From: Clostridium ljungdahlii
Lineage (GTDB): Bacteria; Bacillota; Clostridia; Clostridiales; Clostridiaceae
Direction: 5' to 3'
DNA length: 64,000 nucleotides
Assembly (NCBI RefSeq): GCF_001636845.1
Contig: NZ_LITT01000011.1
Coordinates: forward strand, 1-64,000
Part shown: positions 7,399 to 16,328 of the stretch, in pieces
How positions within the stretch are numbered: the stretch's first letter is position 1
Layout of the letters: every line of letters starts with the position of its first letter
Notes under the pieces: model-generated
What the model saw: the letters and a program-made list of their open reading frames with translations, nothing else
What the model was told of the DNA's origin: nothing
Databases searched by the model: none
Translations under genes and position numbers: made by a program

Positions 7399-9312
7399 AT
7401 GAATATAAACACTTTTGATAAATTGCAATATAATGACTTAAAGGAAATAATAAAATCTTATTGTGTAAGCGGATTAGGAAAAAAGTTAATAGATAAGCTT
7501 AGGCCAAGTACAAATTTAAAGGTTATAGATAAAAGGCTTAATGAAACCAGTGAAGGCAGAACTTTATTAGATACTTGTAGTTATATACCTTTAGAGGGAA
7601 TATTCAATATAGATAATATTATAAATAATGTTGAAAAAGGTATAGTACTGGAACCAGAAAATTTAACTACTCTTTGCAATTTTTTAAGAGGGTGCAGAAA
7701 AATTAAGAATTTTATGAAAGACAAAGAATTTTATGCTCCAACATTAAGTTTATATAGCAATTCAATTACAGAATTCAAATTTATAGAAGAAGAAATTGAA
7801 CTTTCTATAAAGGGAAGCTTGGTGGATTCTAACGCTAGCAAAGAATTAAGGAAAATAAGAAGATTTATAGAAAATACGGAAAGCAAGATGCAAGATAAAT
7901 TAGAAAAGTTTTTAAAAAATAGTAGTAATAAAAACTATATACAGGAATTTTTTATAAGCAAAAGAAATGGAAGGTATACTATACCTATAAAAGCTGCATA
8001 TAAGAATCAAGTTCCAGGCAATATAGTAGAAACTTCTTCTAAAGGTTCCACTATATTCATAGAGCCAAATAATATAAGTAAAAGTACAGAAGAATTAACA
8101 GCATTAAAAGCTGAAGAATCAATAGAAGAATATAAAATACTATCTACTTTAACAGCATTAGTATTTGATAATTTAAGAGAAATTAAAATTAATATGGAAG
8201 TTATTGAAGAATATGATATGATTTTTGCTAAGGCGAAATACAGTAAAGCTATTGACGGAATGAAGCCTAAAATTAATGATTATGGATATATAAATATCAT
8301 AAAGGGAAAACATCCTTTGTTAAAAGGTAATGTAGTACCTTTAGATTTTAAGGTGGGGGATGATTATAGAACTTTAATAATAACAGGACCTAATGTAGGT
8401 GGAAAAACAGTAGTATTAAAAACAGTTGGAATTTTAACTTTAGCAGTTCAATCAGGATTTCATATTTCAGCTGAAGAAGGAACGGAAATATCTGTATTTG
8501 AAAAGATATTTGTTGATATTGGAGATGATCAAAGTATAGAAAATGCACTAAGTACTTTTTCTTCCCATATAAAAAATTTAGCAGATATAATTGACAATAG
8601 CAATAAATCTACACTTATATTGTGCGATGAAATAGGAAGCGGAACAGAACCTAATGAAGGAGCAGGACTTGCTATAGCCATATTAGAGGAATTTTATCAT
8701 AAAGGGTGTATTACAGTAGCCACTACTCATTATGGTGAAATAAAGAATTTTTCAGAAATTCACGAAGATTTTCAAAATGCGGCTATGCAGTTTGAAAGTG
8801 AAACATTAGAACCATTGTATAAATTAGTTATAGGTAAATCTGGAAAGAGCAATGCGCTTTGGATATCTAAAAAAATGGGTATAAAAAATTCTGTACTTGA
8901 GAAAGCAGAAAGTTATATAAAAAATAAAGATTATAATTTTAAATTAGTTAAAGAGAGCAAAATTAAAAATAGAAAAGTTGAGGAAGAATTTGATGAACAC
9001 AAAAACCATTACTACTTTAAAATAGGAGATAGAGTATTTCTTATGGACTATGAAGATTTTGCTATTGTATACAAAGAGAAGGATAGGTTTAACAATGTTA
9101 CTGTATTGTATAAAGAAAATTTTATAGAAGTTAATGAAAAGAGAATTAGGTTAGAATTAAAAGCAGAAGATCTGTATCCTAAGGACTATGATTTAAATAC
9201 TCTATTTGTAAGTTATAAAGATAGAAAGTTAGAAAGAGATATTATAAGGGGCTCTAAAAAGGCTTTAAAAAAGATTCAAAAAGAAATAAAAAATCAATAT
9301 CATAAGGAATAA
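7399..9312 (+). CDS. MutS2-like ATPase lacking the Smr domain
   Basis: A 637-residue MutS-family protein resembling MutS2: N-terminal core and clamp helices (about 1-300), then the ABC-type ATPase with Walker A GPNVGGKT (330-337), Walker B LILCDEIGSGTEP (D410/E411), and TTHYGE. A KOW-like segment (about residues 530-560, KIGDRVFLMDYEDFAIVY) follows, but the protein ends at a basic tail where MutS2 (about 780 aa) carries its Smr nuclease domain. MutS2 of Bacillus is known to act on collided ribosomes. A short form with KOW but no Smr, behind a leader-peptide attenuator, suggests a ribosome-associated role induced by translation stress; this is inference. A 'taaggag' site lies 11 bases before the ATG. 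Confidence 0.85.
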   Translation: MNINTFDKLQYNDLKEIIKSYCVSGLGKKLIDKLRPSTNLKVIDKRLNETSEGRTLLDTCSYIPLEGIFNIDNIINNVEKGIVLEPENLTTLCNFLRGCRKIKNFMKDKEFYAPTLSLYSNSITEFKFIEEEIELSIKGSLVDSNASKELRKIRRFIENTESKMQDKLEKFLKNSSNKNYIQEFFISKRNGRYTIPIKAAYKNQVPGNIVETSSKGSTIFIEPNNISKSTEELTALKAEESIEEYKILSTLTALVFDNLREIKINMEVIEEYDMIFAKAKYSKAIDGMKPKINDYGYINIIKGKHPLLKGNVVPLDFKVGDDYRTLIITGPNVGGKTVVLKTVGILTLAVQSGFHISAEEGTEISVFEKIFVDIGDDQSIENALSTFSSHIKNLADIIDNSNKSTLILCDEIGSGTEPNEGAGLAIAILEEFYHKGCITVATTHYGEIKNFSEIHEDFQNAAMQFESETLEPLYKLVIGKSGKSNALWISKKMGIKNSVLEKAESYIKNKDYNFKLVKESKIKNRKVEEEFDEHKNHYYFKIGDRVFLMDYEDFAIVYKEKDRFNNVTVLYKENFIEVNEKRIRLELKAEDLYPKDYDLNTLFVSYKDRKLERDIIRGSKKALKKIQKEIKNQYHKE

Positions 9313-9361
9313 AATCTTGCACCATATAAACATTAAAGTTTATTATGAATTAAAATAACCC

Positions 9362-9393
9362 TATAAGCCGGGAATTTAAGGTCTCGGCTTATA
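9362..9393. terminator. Convergent terminator hairpin
   Basis: A 9-bp stem, tataagccg / cggcttata with a 14-base loop, lies between the convergent MutS2-like and M42 peptidase genes. T-rich sequence on the minus-strand side is modest. Confidence 0.6.
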
Positions 9394-9401
9394 AAGCTTG
9401 G

Positions 9402-10442
9402 CTATTCTTCAGTAATATATTTTATGATAAGGTCAACTGTAGCTAATAATGCATCTATATGCGTTCTTTCATAGGCGTGAGATGCAAAAACACCAGGACC
9501 TATAAGGGCTGTTCTAACATCCCAACCAGCACGTAGTGCAGCAGAAGCATCTGAACCATAGTGAGGATATATGTCTAGCTTATATGAAATATTATTTTTC
9601 TTGCAGTTATTAACTAATTTTTTCCTAAGATCATAATCATAAGGACCAGAGGAATCTTTAGCACAAATACATACGCTATATTCTGATGAATTTTGATTGC
9701 AGCCAGGGGCTCCCATATCAACAGCTATGAACTCTTTAGTTTTTTCAGGTAAAGCAGCACTAGAACCATGACCAACTTCTTCATAATTGCTTATATAGAA
9801 ATTAGTTGTGTAAGGAAGTTTTATATTATTTTCATGAAGGTATTTAATTACATACATAAGAAGAGAAGCGCTAGCTTTATCATCTAGATATCTACTTTTA
9901 ATAAATTGTTTTTCAGTGATAGTTGTCCTTGTATCTATACATATATAGTCTCCTACATCAATACCAAGAGCTGTAACATCATTTTTAGAAAACACTTTCT
10001 CATCTAGTATTACCTCCATGTTTTCAGGAATCCTTTTAAGATTGTTGGCTTCATCACCACTTATATGGACAGAAGGTTTTATAGTTTGAATAGTACCAGA
10101 ATAGCTTACATCATCTAAAGTTTTTATAGTACAATTTTCACCTTCAAGTGTTGACATCATATATCCGCCAACAGGAACCATGGAAAGAGTACCATTTTCC
10201 TTTATGCCTTTAACCATTGCACCTAATGTATCAACATGGGATGTAAAGGTTCTTTGATAATCGTCATTTATTCCAGTAAAAGATACAATAAGAGCACCTT
10301 TATTTGTGGTCTTATAAGGTATATTCATTTTGTTAAGTTCATCCTTGAGATACTGCATTACTGATTTAGTATATCCTGTAGGACTTGGTATAGAAAGAAT
10401 AGTTTTTAGAATATTTAAAATAGTATTTTTGTCATAATTCAT
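9402..10442 (-). CDS. M42 family metallo-aminopeptidase
   Basis: A 346-residue cytoplasmic co-catalytic metallopeptidase of family M42 (glutamyl or deblocking aminopeptidase group), which trims N-terminal residues from peptides and forms large tetrahedral assemblies in characterised members. Metal-ligand and catalytic motifs appear in the expected order: TSHVDTLG (first His/Asp), RYLDDKAS (bridging Asp), EEVGHGSS (catalytic Glu pair), AVDMGAPG (Asp), and SHAYERTH (last His). The length is typical. The start ATG is preceded by a ttggagg-like site (minus strand 'cttggaggatt'). It is a single-gene unit between a terminator and the NatAB operon. Confidence 0.93.
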   Translation of the reverse strand: MNYDKNTILNILKTILSIPSPTGYTKSVMQYLKDELNKMNIPYKTTNKGALIVSFTGINDDYQRTFTSHVDTLGAMVKGIKENGTLSMVPVGGYMMSTLEGENCTIKTLDDVSYSGTIQTIKPSVHISGDEANNLKRIPENMEVILDEKVFSKNDVTALGIDVGDYICIDTRTTITEKQFIKSRYLDDKASASLLMYVIKYLHENNIKLPYTTNFYISNYEEVGHGSSAALPEKTKEFIAVDMGAPGCNQNSSEYSVCICAKDSSGPYDYDLRKKLVNNCKKNNISYKLDIYPHYGSDASAALRAGWDVRTALIGPGVFASHAYERTHIDALLATVDLIIKYITEE

Positions 10443-10531
10443 AATTTTAATCCTCCAAGTGTAAAATATAGTTTAGTCTCTATAGTTATTTTATGATTAC
10501 AATATAGTAAGAGTCAATTTTGTTTAGAAAA

Positions 10532-11716
10532 TTATGATCTAAAAATAACACTTTCTTTATTGAACATATATCTTGCAAATGAGATTGCAGCAACTATATA
10601 CACTATCATCCAGCCAAAGGTTATAGCTATATGAGCTGTATTGTGTATTCCAACTAAGAACTCTTTTGTAAGGCAAGAAGCATTAGCTATAGGTATACTA
10701 AAAAAATAAGTTTCTATGCTTTTACCATCTTTCATCATTGTGGCATAAACCAATATGACAGCTATTATTGTAAAAGGACTTAAATATGTTTGAGCTTCCT
10801 TTGATGATTTTGCATAGATACTTATGGACAACCCTAAAGCCCCAAAAACCATAGTTAGCAGTATAGGTAAAATCATTATCAAGATAATAGTTTCTAGTCC
10901 TATATTGATGTCATTTGCACCTTGAAACATTCCATTTGTCTGATTCATTGAGATAAATAATCCTGCAAGGTTTGCAAGTGATACTATAATTCCCATTATG
11001 GTAATTGCAAGAAATTTCCCCCAGAGCAAGGACATTCTACTTGCTTTTGTAGTTAGAAGTGGTTCTAGAGTACCTCTTTCCTTTTCTCCCACACCTAAGT
11101 CCAAAGAGGGTGCTACTGTATTACCAACACTTCCAAGGATCAATAAAAGTGGTACCATTATATTAAGCATTAATTTTCCAATACCACTTTCCTTTTTTTC
11201 TATAGTATCCTGAGCAACATTTATTGGAGTTAATATTTTAGAATCTATATTTCTTTTTTCCAATCTTTTAGAAACTATATTCTTTGAATATTTATCTATG
11301 TAAGAATTTAATATGTCAAAGGCTTCCATGCTGTCACTACTGGAGTTGTCATAAGTCAATGTGATTTTTTCATTCATATCTTTACTTATATTTTCATCAA
11401 AATTTTCTGGTATAGTTATTCCTACTAAGATTTTACCATCTTTTACATCTTGTTTTATGTTATTGGATTCAATTATTTTTACGTTCTTTTGTGATTTAAA
11501 AAATACTCCTAAATTACTGCTTCCTTTATCAACCACAGCTATTTTTAAATTGTTTTCTACATTTTTATGACTTGCATTTGTAGCTTTTCCTATAACAAAT
11601 GAAAGTATAGGAAGAAGCAGCATGGGAATTAATATACTCATGAGGATTGTCTTTCTATCTCTAAACATATCTAAAAGTTCTTTTTTTAATACTATTAATA
11701 CGACATTAGTTTTCAA
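10532..11716 (-). CDS. natB: ABC-2 transporter permease, NatB-like
   Basis: A 394-residue membrane protein with one N-terminal helix (about residues 20-45), a large extracytoplasmic domain (about 50-180) and about five C-terminal helices. That is the layout of NatB-type ABC-2 permeases. The segment LDLGVGEKERGTLEPLLTT is characteristic of this family. Its start overlaps the 3' end of the ATPase gene by 11 bases, so the two form an exporter operon. NatAB of Bacillus exports sodium; related systems export peptides or drugs, so the substrate is not certain. Confidence 0.85.
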   Translation of the reverse strand: MKTNVVLIVLKKELLDMFRDRKTILMSILIPMLLLPILSFVIGKATNASHKNVENNLKIAVVDKGSSNLGVFFKSQKNVKIIESNNIKQDVKDGKILVGITIPENFDENISKDMNEKITLTYDNSSSDSMEAFDILNSYIDKYSKNIVSKRLEKRNIDSKILTPINVAQDTIEKKESGIGKLMLNIMVPLLLILGSVGNTVAPSLDLGVGEKERGTLEPLLTTKASRMSLLWGKFLAITIMGIIVSLANLAGLFISMNQTNGMFQGANDINIGLETIILIMILPILLTMVFGALGLSISIYAKSSKEAQTYLSPFTIIAVILVYATMMKDGKSIETYFFSIPIANASCLTKEFLVGIHNTAHIAITFGWMIVYIVAAISFARYMFNKESVIFRS

Positions 11717-12437
11717 TTACATCACCTACCAACTGCATGAATATTTCTTCCATATCATCATTATTGTATTTAGATTTTAAATTTTCTATCGTTCCTGTTT
11801 CTATAATTTTTCCTTTGTGAATTATTATAATTCTATCACAAAGCTTTTCTACTTCAGCCATACTGTGACTTGAAAATATGACAGCTTTATTGTCAATTTT
11901 ACACTTTTTTATAAAATCATGTACTATTCTAGACGAACTGACATCAAGGCCTGATGTTGGTTCATCAAATAATACTACTGATGGATTATGTACGATAGAT
12001 CTAGCTATGGAAATTTTTTGTTTCATTCCTCTTGAGAATTTACCTACTCTTCTATCCAAATAGTCTTCCATTTCAAGATTTTTTGCTAAATATTTTATGC
12101 TCTTTTCGGTTTTTTCCTTTGACATTCCATTGAGTTCTGCAAAGTATCTTATATTTTCTCTTCCAGTTAATCTATCATAAAGACCAACTTCGCCACCAAA
12201 AAGTATTCCTATTTCTCCTCTTACTTTCTCTGGATATTTATTCACATCATAATTGTTTATTAAAGCTGTTCCTGATGTAGGCTTCAGCATAGTTGCAAGC
12301 ATTCTAAGTGTAGTTGTTTTACCTGCTCCATTCTCACCAAGAAGTCCTACTATTTCCCCATTGTTAACTTCAAAACTAATATTATCTACAGCTGAAATCT
12401 TTTTAAATATTTTAGTTAATGATTGAACTTTAATCAA
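11706..12437 (-). CDS. natA: ABC transporter ATPase, NatA-like
   Basis: A 243-residue ABC ATPase with Walker A GENGAGKTT (about 34-42), Q-loop region (GILFGGE), signature FSRGMKQK, Walker B VVLFDEPTSGLD, and switch His (SSHS). The ABC signature is SRGM rather than SGGQ, common in NatA/CcmA-type export ATPases. It energises the overlapping NatB-like permease. No regulator or operator is obvious in the ~130 bases upstream on the minus strand. Confidence 0.88.
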   Translation of the reverse strand: MIKVQSLTKIFKKISAVDNISFEVNNGEIVGLLGENGAGKTTTLRMLATMLKPTSGTALINNYDVNKYPEKVRGEIGILFGGEVGLYDRLTGRENIRYFAELNGMSKEKTEKSIKYLAKNLEMEDYLDRRVGKFSRGMKQKISIARSIVHNPSVVLFDEPTSGLDVSSSRIVHDFIKKCKIDNKAVIFSSHSMAEVEKLCDRIIIIHKGKIIETGTIENLKSKYNNDDMEEIFMQLVGDVIEN

Positions 12438-12568
12438 TGTGTTTCCTGCCTTTCTTTTTTTATTTCAAATTAACTTGTTTCTCAAATTATTATGCAATAA
12501 TAAAAGAAAATTGTAAACTGTAAATTTTAAAGATTCAAATATTTTTAGAAAAAAATTAGAAAAATAGA

Positions 12569-12597
12569 TTGACAATGTGGCAAAAAAATAATATACT
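12569..12597 (+). promoter_or_regulatory. Promoter of the T-box/ilvA unit
   Basis: TTGACA (12569-12574), 17-base spacer, TATACT (12592-12597): near-consensus spacing, about 25 bases before the T-box begins. Confidence 0.75.
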
Positions 12598-12621
12598 TAA
12601 CAACAAGTTAGTAATAAATAC

Positions 12622-12933
12622 AAGCTTTGATGGAGAAAGAAATATTTGATGTTTAACTGCAGAGAGCCAGCGTTGGTGTAAGTTGGTGTTAACATAAATA
12701 TGTAACTATCACTCCGGAGCTTCCAAGTAGAAAGGTTTTTGCCAAGTAAATGAGGACGTTTACCAGCGATATATGGTTAGGGTTCACGATGAATAGCTGT
12801 TTTATTTACGTTGACCTGAGTGGAGTGGCAATTAGTGTATCTAATTGCAATTGAGGTGGTACCGCGGAAAGATAATCTTTCGTCCTTATAAGCATATTTA
12901 AAAGTATGTTTATAAGAACGAAAGATTTTTTTA
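12622..12933 (+). promoter_or_regulatory. T-box riboswitch, isoleucine specifier
   Basis: A full T-box leader. Stem I starts near 12625. The specifier loop contains 'gtaactATCactccgg', giving an ATC (Ile) codon at 12718-12720 followed by A. The T-box sequence gaggtggtaccgcg is at 12853-12866. A terminator follows (arms about 12874-12896 and 12905-12927, T7 tail). Uncharged tRNA-Ile would pair with the specifier and the T-box bulge to prevent termination and turn on ilvA. The isoleucine assignment rests on the codon and on the gene controlled. Confidence 0.93.
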
Positions 12934-13069
12934 TTATAAAATGAAAATTTGAGAGGTGAGTGAATAGGGGGCTTTTACTTTATATTAGAAATTTTTTAGA
13001 ATTGGGGCAAAGTGCAATACAGCAATAATATTATTATATCGAGTATTAAGAGAGGAGATCTGAAAAATT

Positions 13070-14281
13070 ATGAAAGTGAATTTAACATTAAAAGATGTAT
13101 TAGAGGCTAGTAAAAGAATAGAAGGAATATGTGTAAAAACTAAATTAATATATAGTTCAGAATTTAGCAGAGAAAGTGGTAATGAGGTATATATAAAACC
13201 AGAAAACCTTCAAATTACTGGAGCATTTAAGTTAAGGGGTGCATCAAACAAAATCGTAAAACTAAGTGATGAGCAAAAAGCAAAGGGACTTATAGCTTCT
13301 TCTGCAGGAAATCATGCTCAAGGTGTAGCATATTCTGCACAAAAACTTGGAATTAAGGCAACAATTGTTATGCCTGAAACTACTCCACTTATAAAGGTTC
13401 AAGCTACTAAAAACTATGGAGCTGATGTAGTACTTAAAGGAAAAGTTTATGATGAGGCTTATGAAGAAGCCAAAAGATTAGAAAAAGAAAATGGGTATAC
13501 TTTTGTTCATCCTTTTAATGATGTAGATGTAATGGCAGGTCAGGGAACTATAGCACTTGAAATAATAGAAGAACTAAAGGATGTAGATGCTATATTAGTG
13601 CCAATAGGTGGAGGCGGATTAATAAGTGGAATAGCAGTAGCTGCTAAATCTATTAATCCTAATATAAAAGTAATAGGAGTTCAAGCTGAAGGTGCAAATC
13701 CTATGAAAGTTTCTTTTGATACAGGTAAACTCACTTATGCAGATAAAGTTGATACTATCGCTGATGGTGCAGCAGTAAAGCAGCCTGGAGACCTTACTTT
13801 TGAAGTAATAAAGGAGTATGTAGATGAAATTGTTACAGTAAGTGATAAAGAACTTATGGAAGCTGTGTTTGTTGTTTTGGAAAAACATAAGCTTGTAGCA
13901 GAAGCAACGGGAGTAATGTCCTTAGCAGCATTGAAAAGATTAAACTTTAAAGGAAAAAAGGTAGTTTCCTTAATAAGTGGAGGAAATATAGATGTAGTAA
14001 CAATAGCATCTCTTTTGAATAATGGATTATTTTCAAGAGGAAGAATATTCTGTTTCTCAGTTAAACTTAAGGATACTCCAGGACAACTTCTTAAGATATC
14101 TCAGATATTAGCAGAAAAAGGAGCTAATGTAATAAAGCTGGATCACAATCAGTTCAAGGCTGTTGATAGATTGAAACATGTGGTTTTAGAAGTTACAGTA
14201 GAAACAAATGGGTATGAGCATATAGAATCTATAGTTAAGGCATTAAATGATGAAGGATATAATGTAGATAGAGTTTGTTAA
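13070..14281 (+). CDS. ilvA: Threonine ammonia-lyase (threonine deaminase)
   Basis: A 403-residue PLP enzyme that converts threonine to 2-oxobutyrate, the first step of isoleucine synthesis. Visible motifs: the PLP-lysine region QITGAFKLRGASNK (about residues 47-60), SSAGNHAQGVA, the glycine loop PIGGGGLISG, and SLISGGNIDV near the C-terminal end of the catalytic domain. A C-terminal ACT-like domain (about 325-403, FSVKLKDTPGQLLKISQILAEKGANV) is single, as in the shorter TdcB-like/clostridial forms; two ACT-like domains occur in E. coli IlvA. Control by an isoleucine T-box just upstream supports a biosynthetic role. An agaggagat site precedes the ATG. Confidence 0.95.
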   Translation: MKVNLTLKDVLEASKRIEGICVKTKLIYSSEFSRESGNEVYIKPENLQITGAFKLRGASNKIVKLSDEQKAKGLIASSAGNHAQGVAYSAQKLGIKATIVMPETTPLIKVQATKNYGADVVLKGKVYDEAYEEAKRLEKENGYTFVHPFNDVDVMAGQGTIALEIIEELKDVDAILVPIGGGGLISGIAVAAKSINPNIKVIGVQAEGANPMKVSFDTGKLTYADKVDTIADGAAVKQPGDLTFEVIKEYVDEIVTVSDKELMEAVFVVLEKHKLVAEATGVMSLAALKRLNFKGKKVVSLISGGNIDVVTIASLLNNGLFSRGRIFCFSVKLKDTPGQLLKISQILAEKGANVIKLDHNQFKAVDRLKHVVLEVTVETNGYEHIESIVKALNDEGYNVDRVC

Positions 14282-14305
14282 GAAGAAAATAAATTCTTAA
14301 AAAAA

Positions 14306-14336
14306 GCGGATAGTGTTAAAGCTATCCGCCTTATTT
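14306..14336 (+). terminator. Terminator after ilvA
   Basis: Stem gcggatag / ctatccgc with an 8-base loop and a 'cttattt' tail, 25 bases after the ilvA stop. Confidence 0.8.
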
Positions 14337-14354
14337 AAAACATGATTAGATAAT

Positions 14355-14996
14355 CTATTTGTGTGGTACTTCTCCATAATGCTTTATATGATCAGCTGAA
14401 GTTTTTACATATTTAAAAACAGTTTGATGTTTTTTATTGTCATACTCTTGAATATAATGATAGTAAACTATATTGTTTACTAAATGGGGTGTCATACGAA
14501 AACTTAAAAAAGTAGTAAAATCACTGCTGGTTACAGACTTCTTAGTTATAGGATCTTTATAGGAAAAAGAATGAAATACACCATTATGAGTGTGAAGATT
14601 TTTAGCATTTTTTTCTTTTCCATAGTAACAAAATACATGCTTATTGTCCCTTATACCAATATTAATAAAGGCATGTGCATGAGCGTGTTGAATATTATGA
14701 GTATGAAAATACTTTTCACTGTAAAAATAGAATTTATCATATTTAAAAGGACTTCCCTTACTTGCATCTGAACAATGTCGTACTATATAACCCTGACCAT
14801 CACAACCGATTATTCTTCCGTTGTGTATCTTTACAGCACCTTGCTGCTGATACAGTACGCCAACTCCTTTGTCATTATCAGATAAATTGCAGGAGCTATT
14901 ATAAGCTGATGCTCCTATTAAAACACCTTCTGTTTGTAAAGAAGTATCTTCTAATTCACGAATATTGACTTCATTTTTATGATGATGGGACATCAT
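14355..14996 (-). CDS. YmaF-like histidine-rich protein
   Basis: A 213-residue protein of uncertain function with an unusual number of His residues. It begins MMSHHHK and contains HTHNIQHAHAHAF and LHTHNGVFHSF segments, resembling the YmaF family of Firmicutes. No signal peptide or membrane helix is visible. The clustered HxHxH motifs suggest metal binding, but no enzyme signature is recognised. The start is one of two adjacent ATGs preceded by ttaggaggg. The region directly upstream is a structured repeat element (15021-15190) in the same orientation, so the gene may carry it as a 5' leader. Confidence 0.65.
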   Translation of the reverse strand: MMSHHHKNEVNIRELEDTSLQTEGVLIGASAYNSSCNLSDNDKGVGVLYQQQGAVKIHNGRIIGCDGQGYIVRHCSDASKGSPFKYDKFYFYSEKYFHTHNIQHAHAHAFINIGIRDNKHVFCYYGKEKNAKNLHTHNGVFHSFSYKDPITKKSVTSSDFTTFLSFRMTPHLVNNIVYYHYIQEYDNKKHQTVFKYVKTSADHIKHYGEVPHK

Positions 14997-15020
14997 TTTT
15001 CCCTCCTAACCATTGTTTAT

Positions 15021-15190
15021 CCGATGACTACCTGCTTTAATACTCCAACGCACTCTGTGAAAGCGACTATCACCAAATCAAAGATTTGGGATATCTGCTT
15101 TTCTTCACGTGTACGTTGCGAGCAGCTACGTCCCTGGATAACGATTTCTAAGCATCAGGTGGAGTCAAAACTCCATCTGATGCCAAGAAC
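15021..15190 (-). ncRNA. Structured RNA-like element, copy 1 (HEARO/omega-RNA-like candidate)
   Basis: Read on the minus strand the element has a perfect-looking hairpin (15152-15183, arms gcatcaggtggagt / actccatctgatgc), then 'cttagaaatcgttatccagg', gtagctgct, a block 'gcagatatcccaaatctttg', and ends 'aaagcaggtagtcatcgg' about 25 bases before the YmaF-like start. Three blocks recur in the element at 39864-40026. GC-rich paired segments without an ORF point to an RNA element. Resemblance to HEARO/IscB omega RNAs is a hypothesis from general appearance only; a riboswitch-like leader or IS200/IS605 remnant are alternatives. Confidence 0.4.
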
Positions 15191-15197
15191 TCTGTTT

Positions 15198-15225
15198 ATA
15201 TTAGACTACTGCAAGAGTCTAATAT
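15198..15225. repeat. Inverted repeat beside the structured element
   Basis: Perfect 10-bp arms atattagact / agtctaatat with an 8-base loop, 8 bases beyond copy 1 of the structured element. It could be the 5' hairpin of the same RNA on the minus strand. The remainder of 15226-15425 is AT-rich, with nothing else recognised. Confidence 0.6.
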
Positions 15226-15425
15226 GTTCCCCAGTATATATGATATTTAAATACTATTTATTTGTTACAAATTAAGTGCATTAGAATAATTGTGGTGCTT
15301 AATGTAAAATATGGGCTAAAAACTAATTTTTTTTAAATCATAGGAGGAATTTAAAAGATTCTATAGAATAACTTAAAGTAAACTATATGTAAATAAGAAG
15401 AAAGATAGAAATGGGGGGAAATATT

Positions 15426-16307
15426 ATGGCATATTGTTCTAAATGTGGTAAAAAACTCAAAAAAGATGACATATATTGTCCTGATTGTGGAACTAAAAAT
15501 ATAGAACTAAAAGACAATGTAAAAGTTATATCACAAACTGTACCAAACAGGAATATCGACTATAAAATTATTATAAATATTATAGTGGGCATGTTTTTGA
15601 AACCAATTACAACGGCAAAAAAATTTATAAATGAAACAGAAAAGAATATAGTAGCCATATTAACTTTACTTTTTACAGCATTTCAAGGATTTTTAGGAAT
15701 TTGGAGAGCAAATCAGATTGTTTCAAGTATAAGTAACATCGTACAAGATGGTATTAGAAAAACAGCAGAAATTGTAAATTTGATACAACCACAGGATTCT
15801 TCCAATATAATAAATTCTAGTGAAATGAATGAAATAACAGGTGAAATAAGCAAAATAAAGTCATTTATAAAAATACCTTACGGAGAAATATTCTTGCAAA
15901 ATTGTGCATTGGTTTTAATTTCAGTGCTAATTATTTTTATAATAATTTGTGTAGCAAATACTTTATTATCTAAAAAGGCACCTGAAAAATTTAAATATTA
16001 TAAAACAGCACTTATAGTTACAGCTCCAGCTTTGTATTTTGAATTTTTTTCTATTATATTTTCATATTTATCAATTGATCTTGGATTGGCCACAGCTTTG
16101 TTTGGGTATATATTTTCACTAATATGCTTTGCAATGGTTATAAACGAATCACTAGTGATTTCTAAAAATCATACTGTATTTGTTGTCTCATTTGTAAGTT
16201 TAGTCACTATTATTGCTCTTATATTGTGTTTTGAGTGGTTTATGCCGTCTGTTTTATCTAGTATAGTTTCATCAACTATGAATGATATAAAAAATTTAGG
16301 AATTTAA
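15426..16307 (+). CDS. Zinc-ribbon membrane protein
   Basis: The start is taken as the second ATG (MAYCSKCGKKL), because the first ATG at 15411 lies immediately before, and reads through, the ggggggaaat ribosome-binding site. The protein is 293 residues. A zinc ribbon (CSKCGKK ... CPDCGTK) at the N-terminus is followed by about five hydrophobic segments (near residues 60-80, 155-180, 195-215, 220-240 and 255-280), like Yip1/YIPF-type small membrane proteins. It lies 21 bases ahead of a second zinc-ribbon gene and probably shares its transcript. No catalytic motif is visible. Confidence 0.7.
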   Translation: MAYCSKCGKKLKKDDIYCPDCGTKNIELKDNVKVISQTVPNRNIDYKIIINIIVGMFLKPITTAKKFINETEKNIVAILTLLFTAFQGFLGIWRANQIVSSISNIVQDGIRKTAEIVNLIQPQDSSNIINSSEMNEITGEISKIKSFIKIPYGEIFLQNCALVLISVLIIFIIICVANTLLSKKAPEKFKYYKTALIVTAPALYFEFFSIIFSYLSIDLGLATALFGYIFSLICFAMVINESLVISKNHTVFVVSFVSLVTIIALILCFEWFMPSVLSSIVSSTMNDIKNLGI

Positions 16308-16328
16308 AGTTTGATTGGAGGGTGAAAA

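Noticed and set aside
14571..15275. Three + strand ORFs antisense to and upstream of the YmaF-like gene
   Set aside because: They run opposite to a better-supported gene and across the structured element; no ribosome-binding sites.
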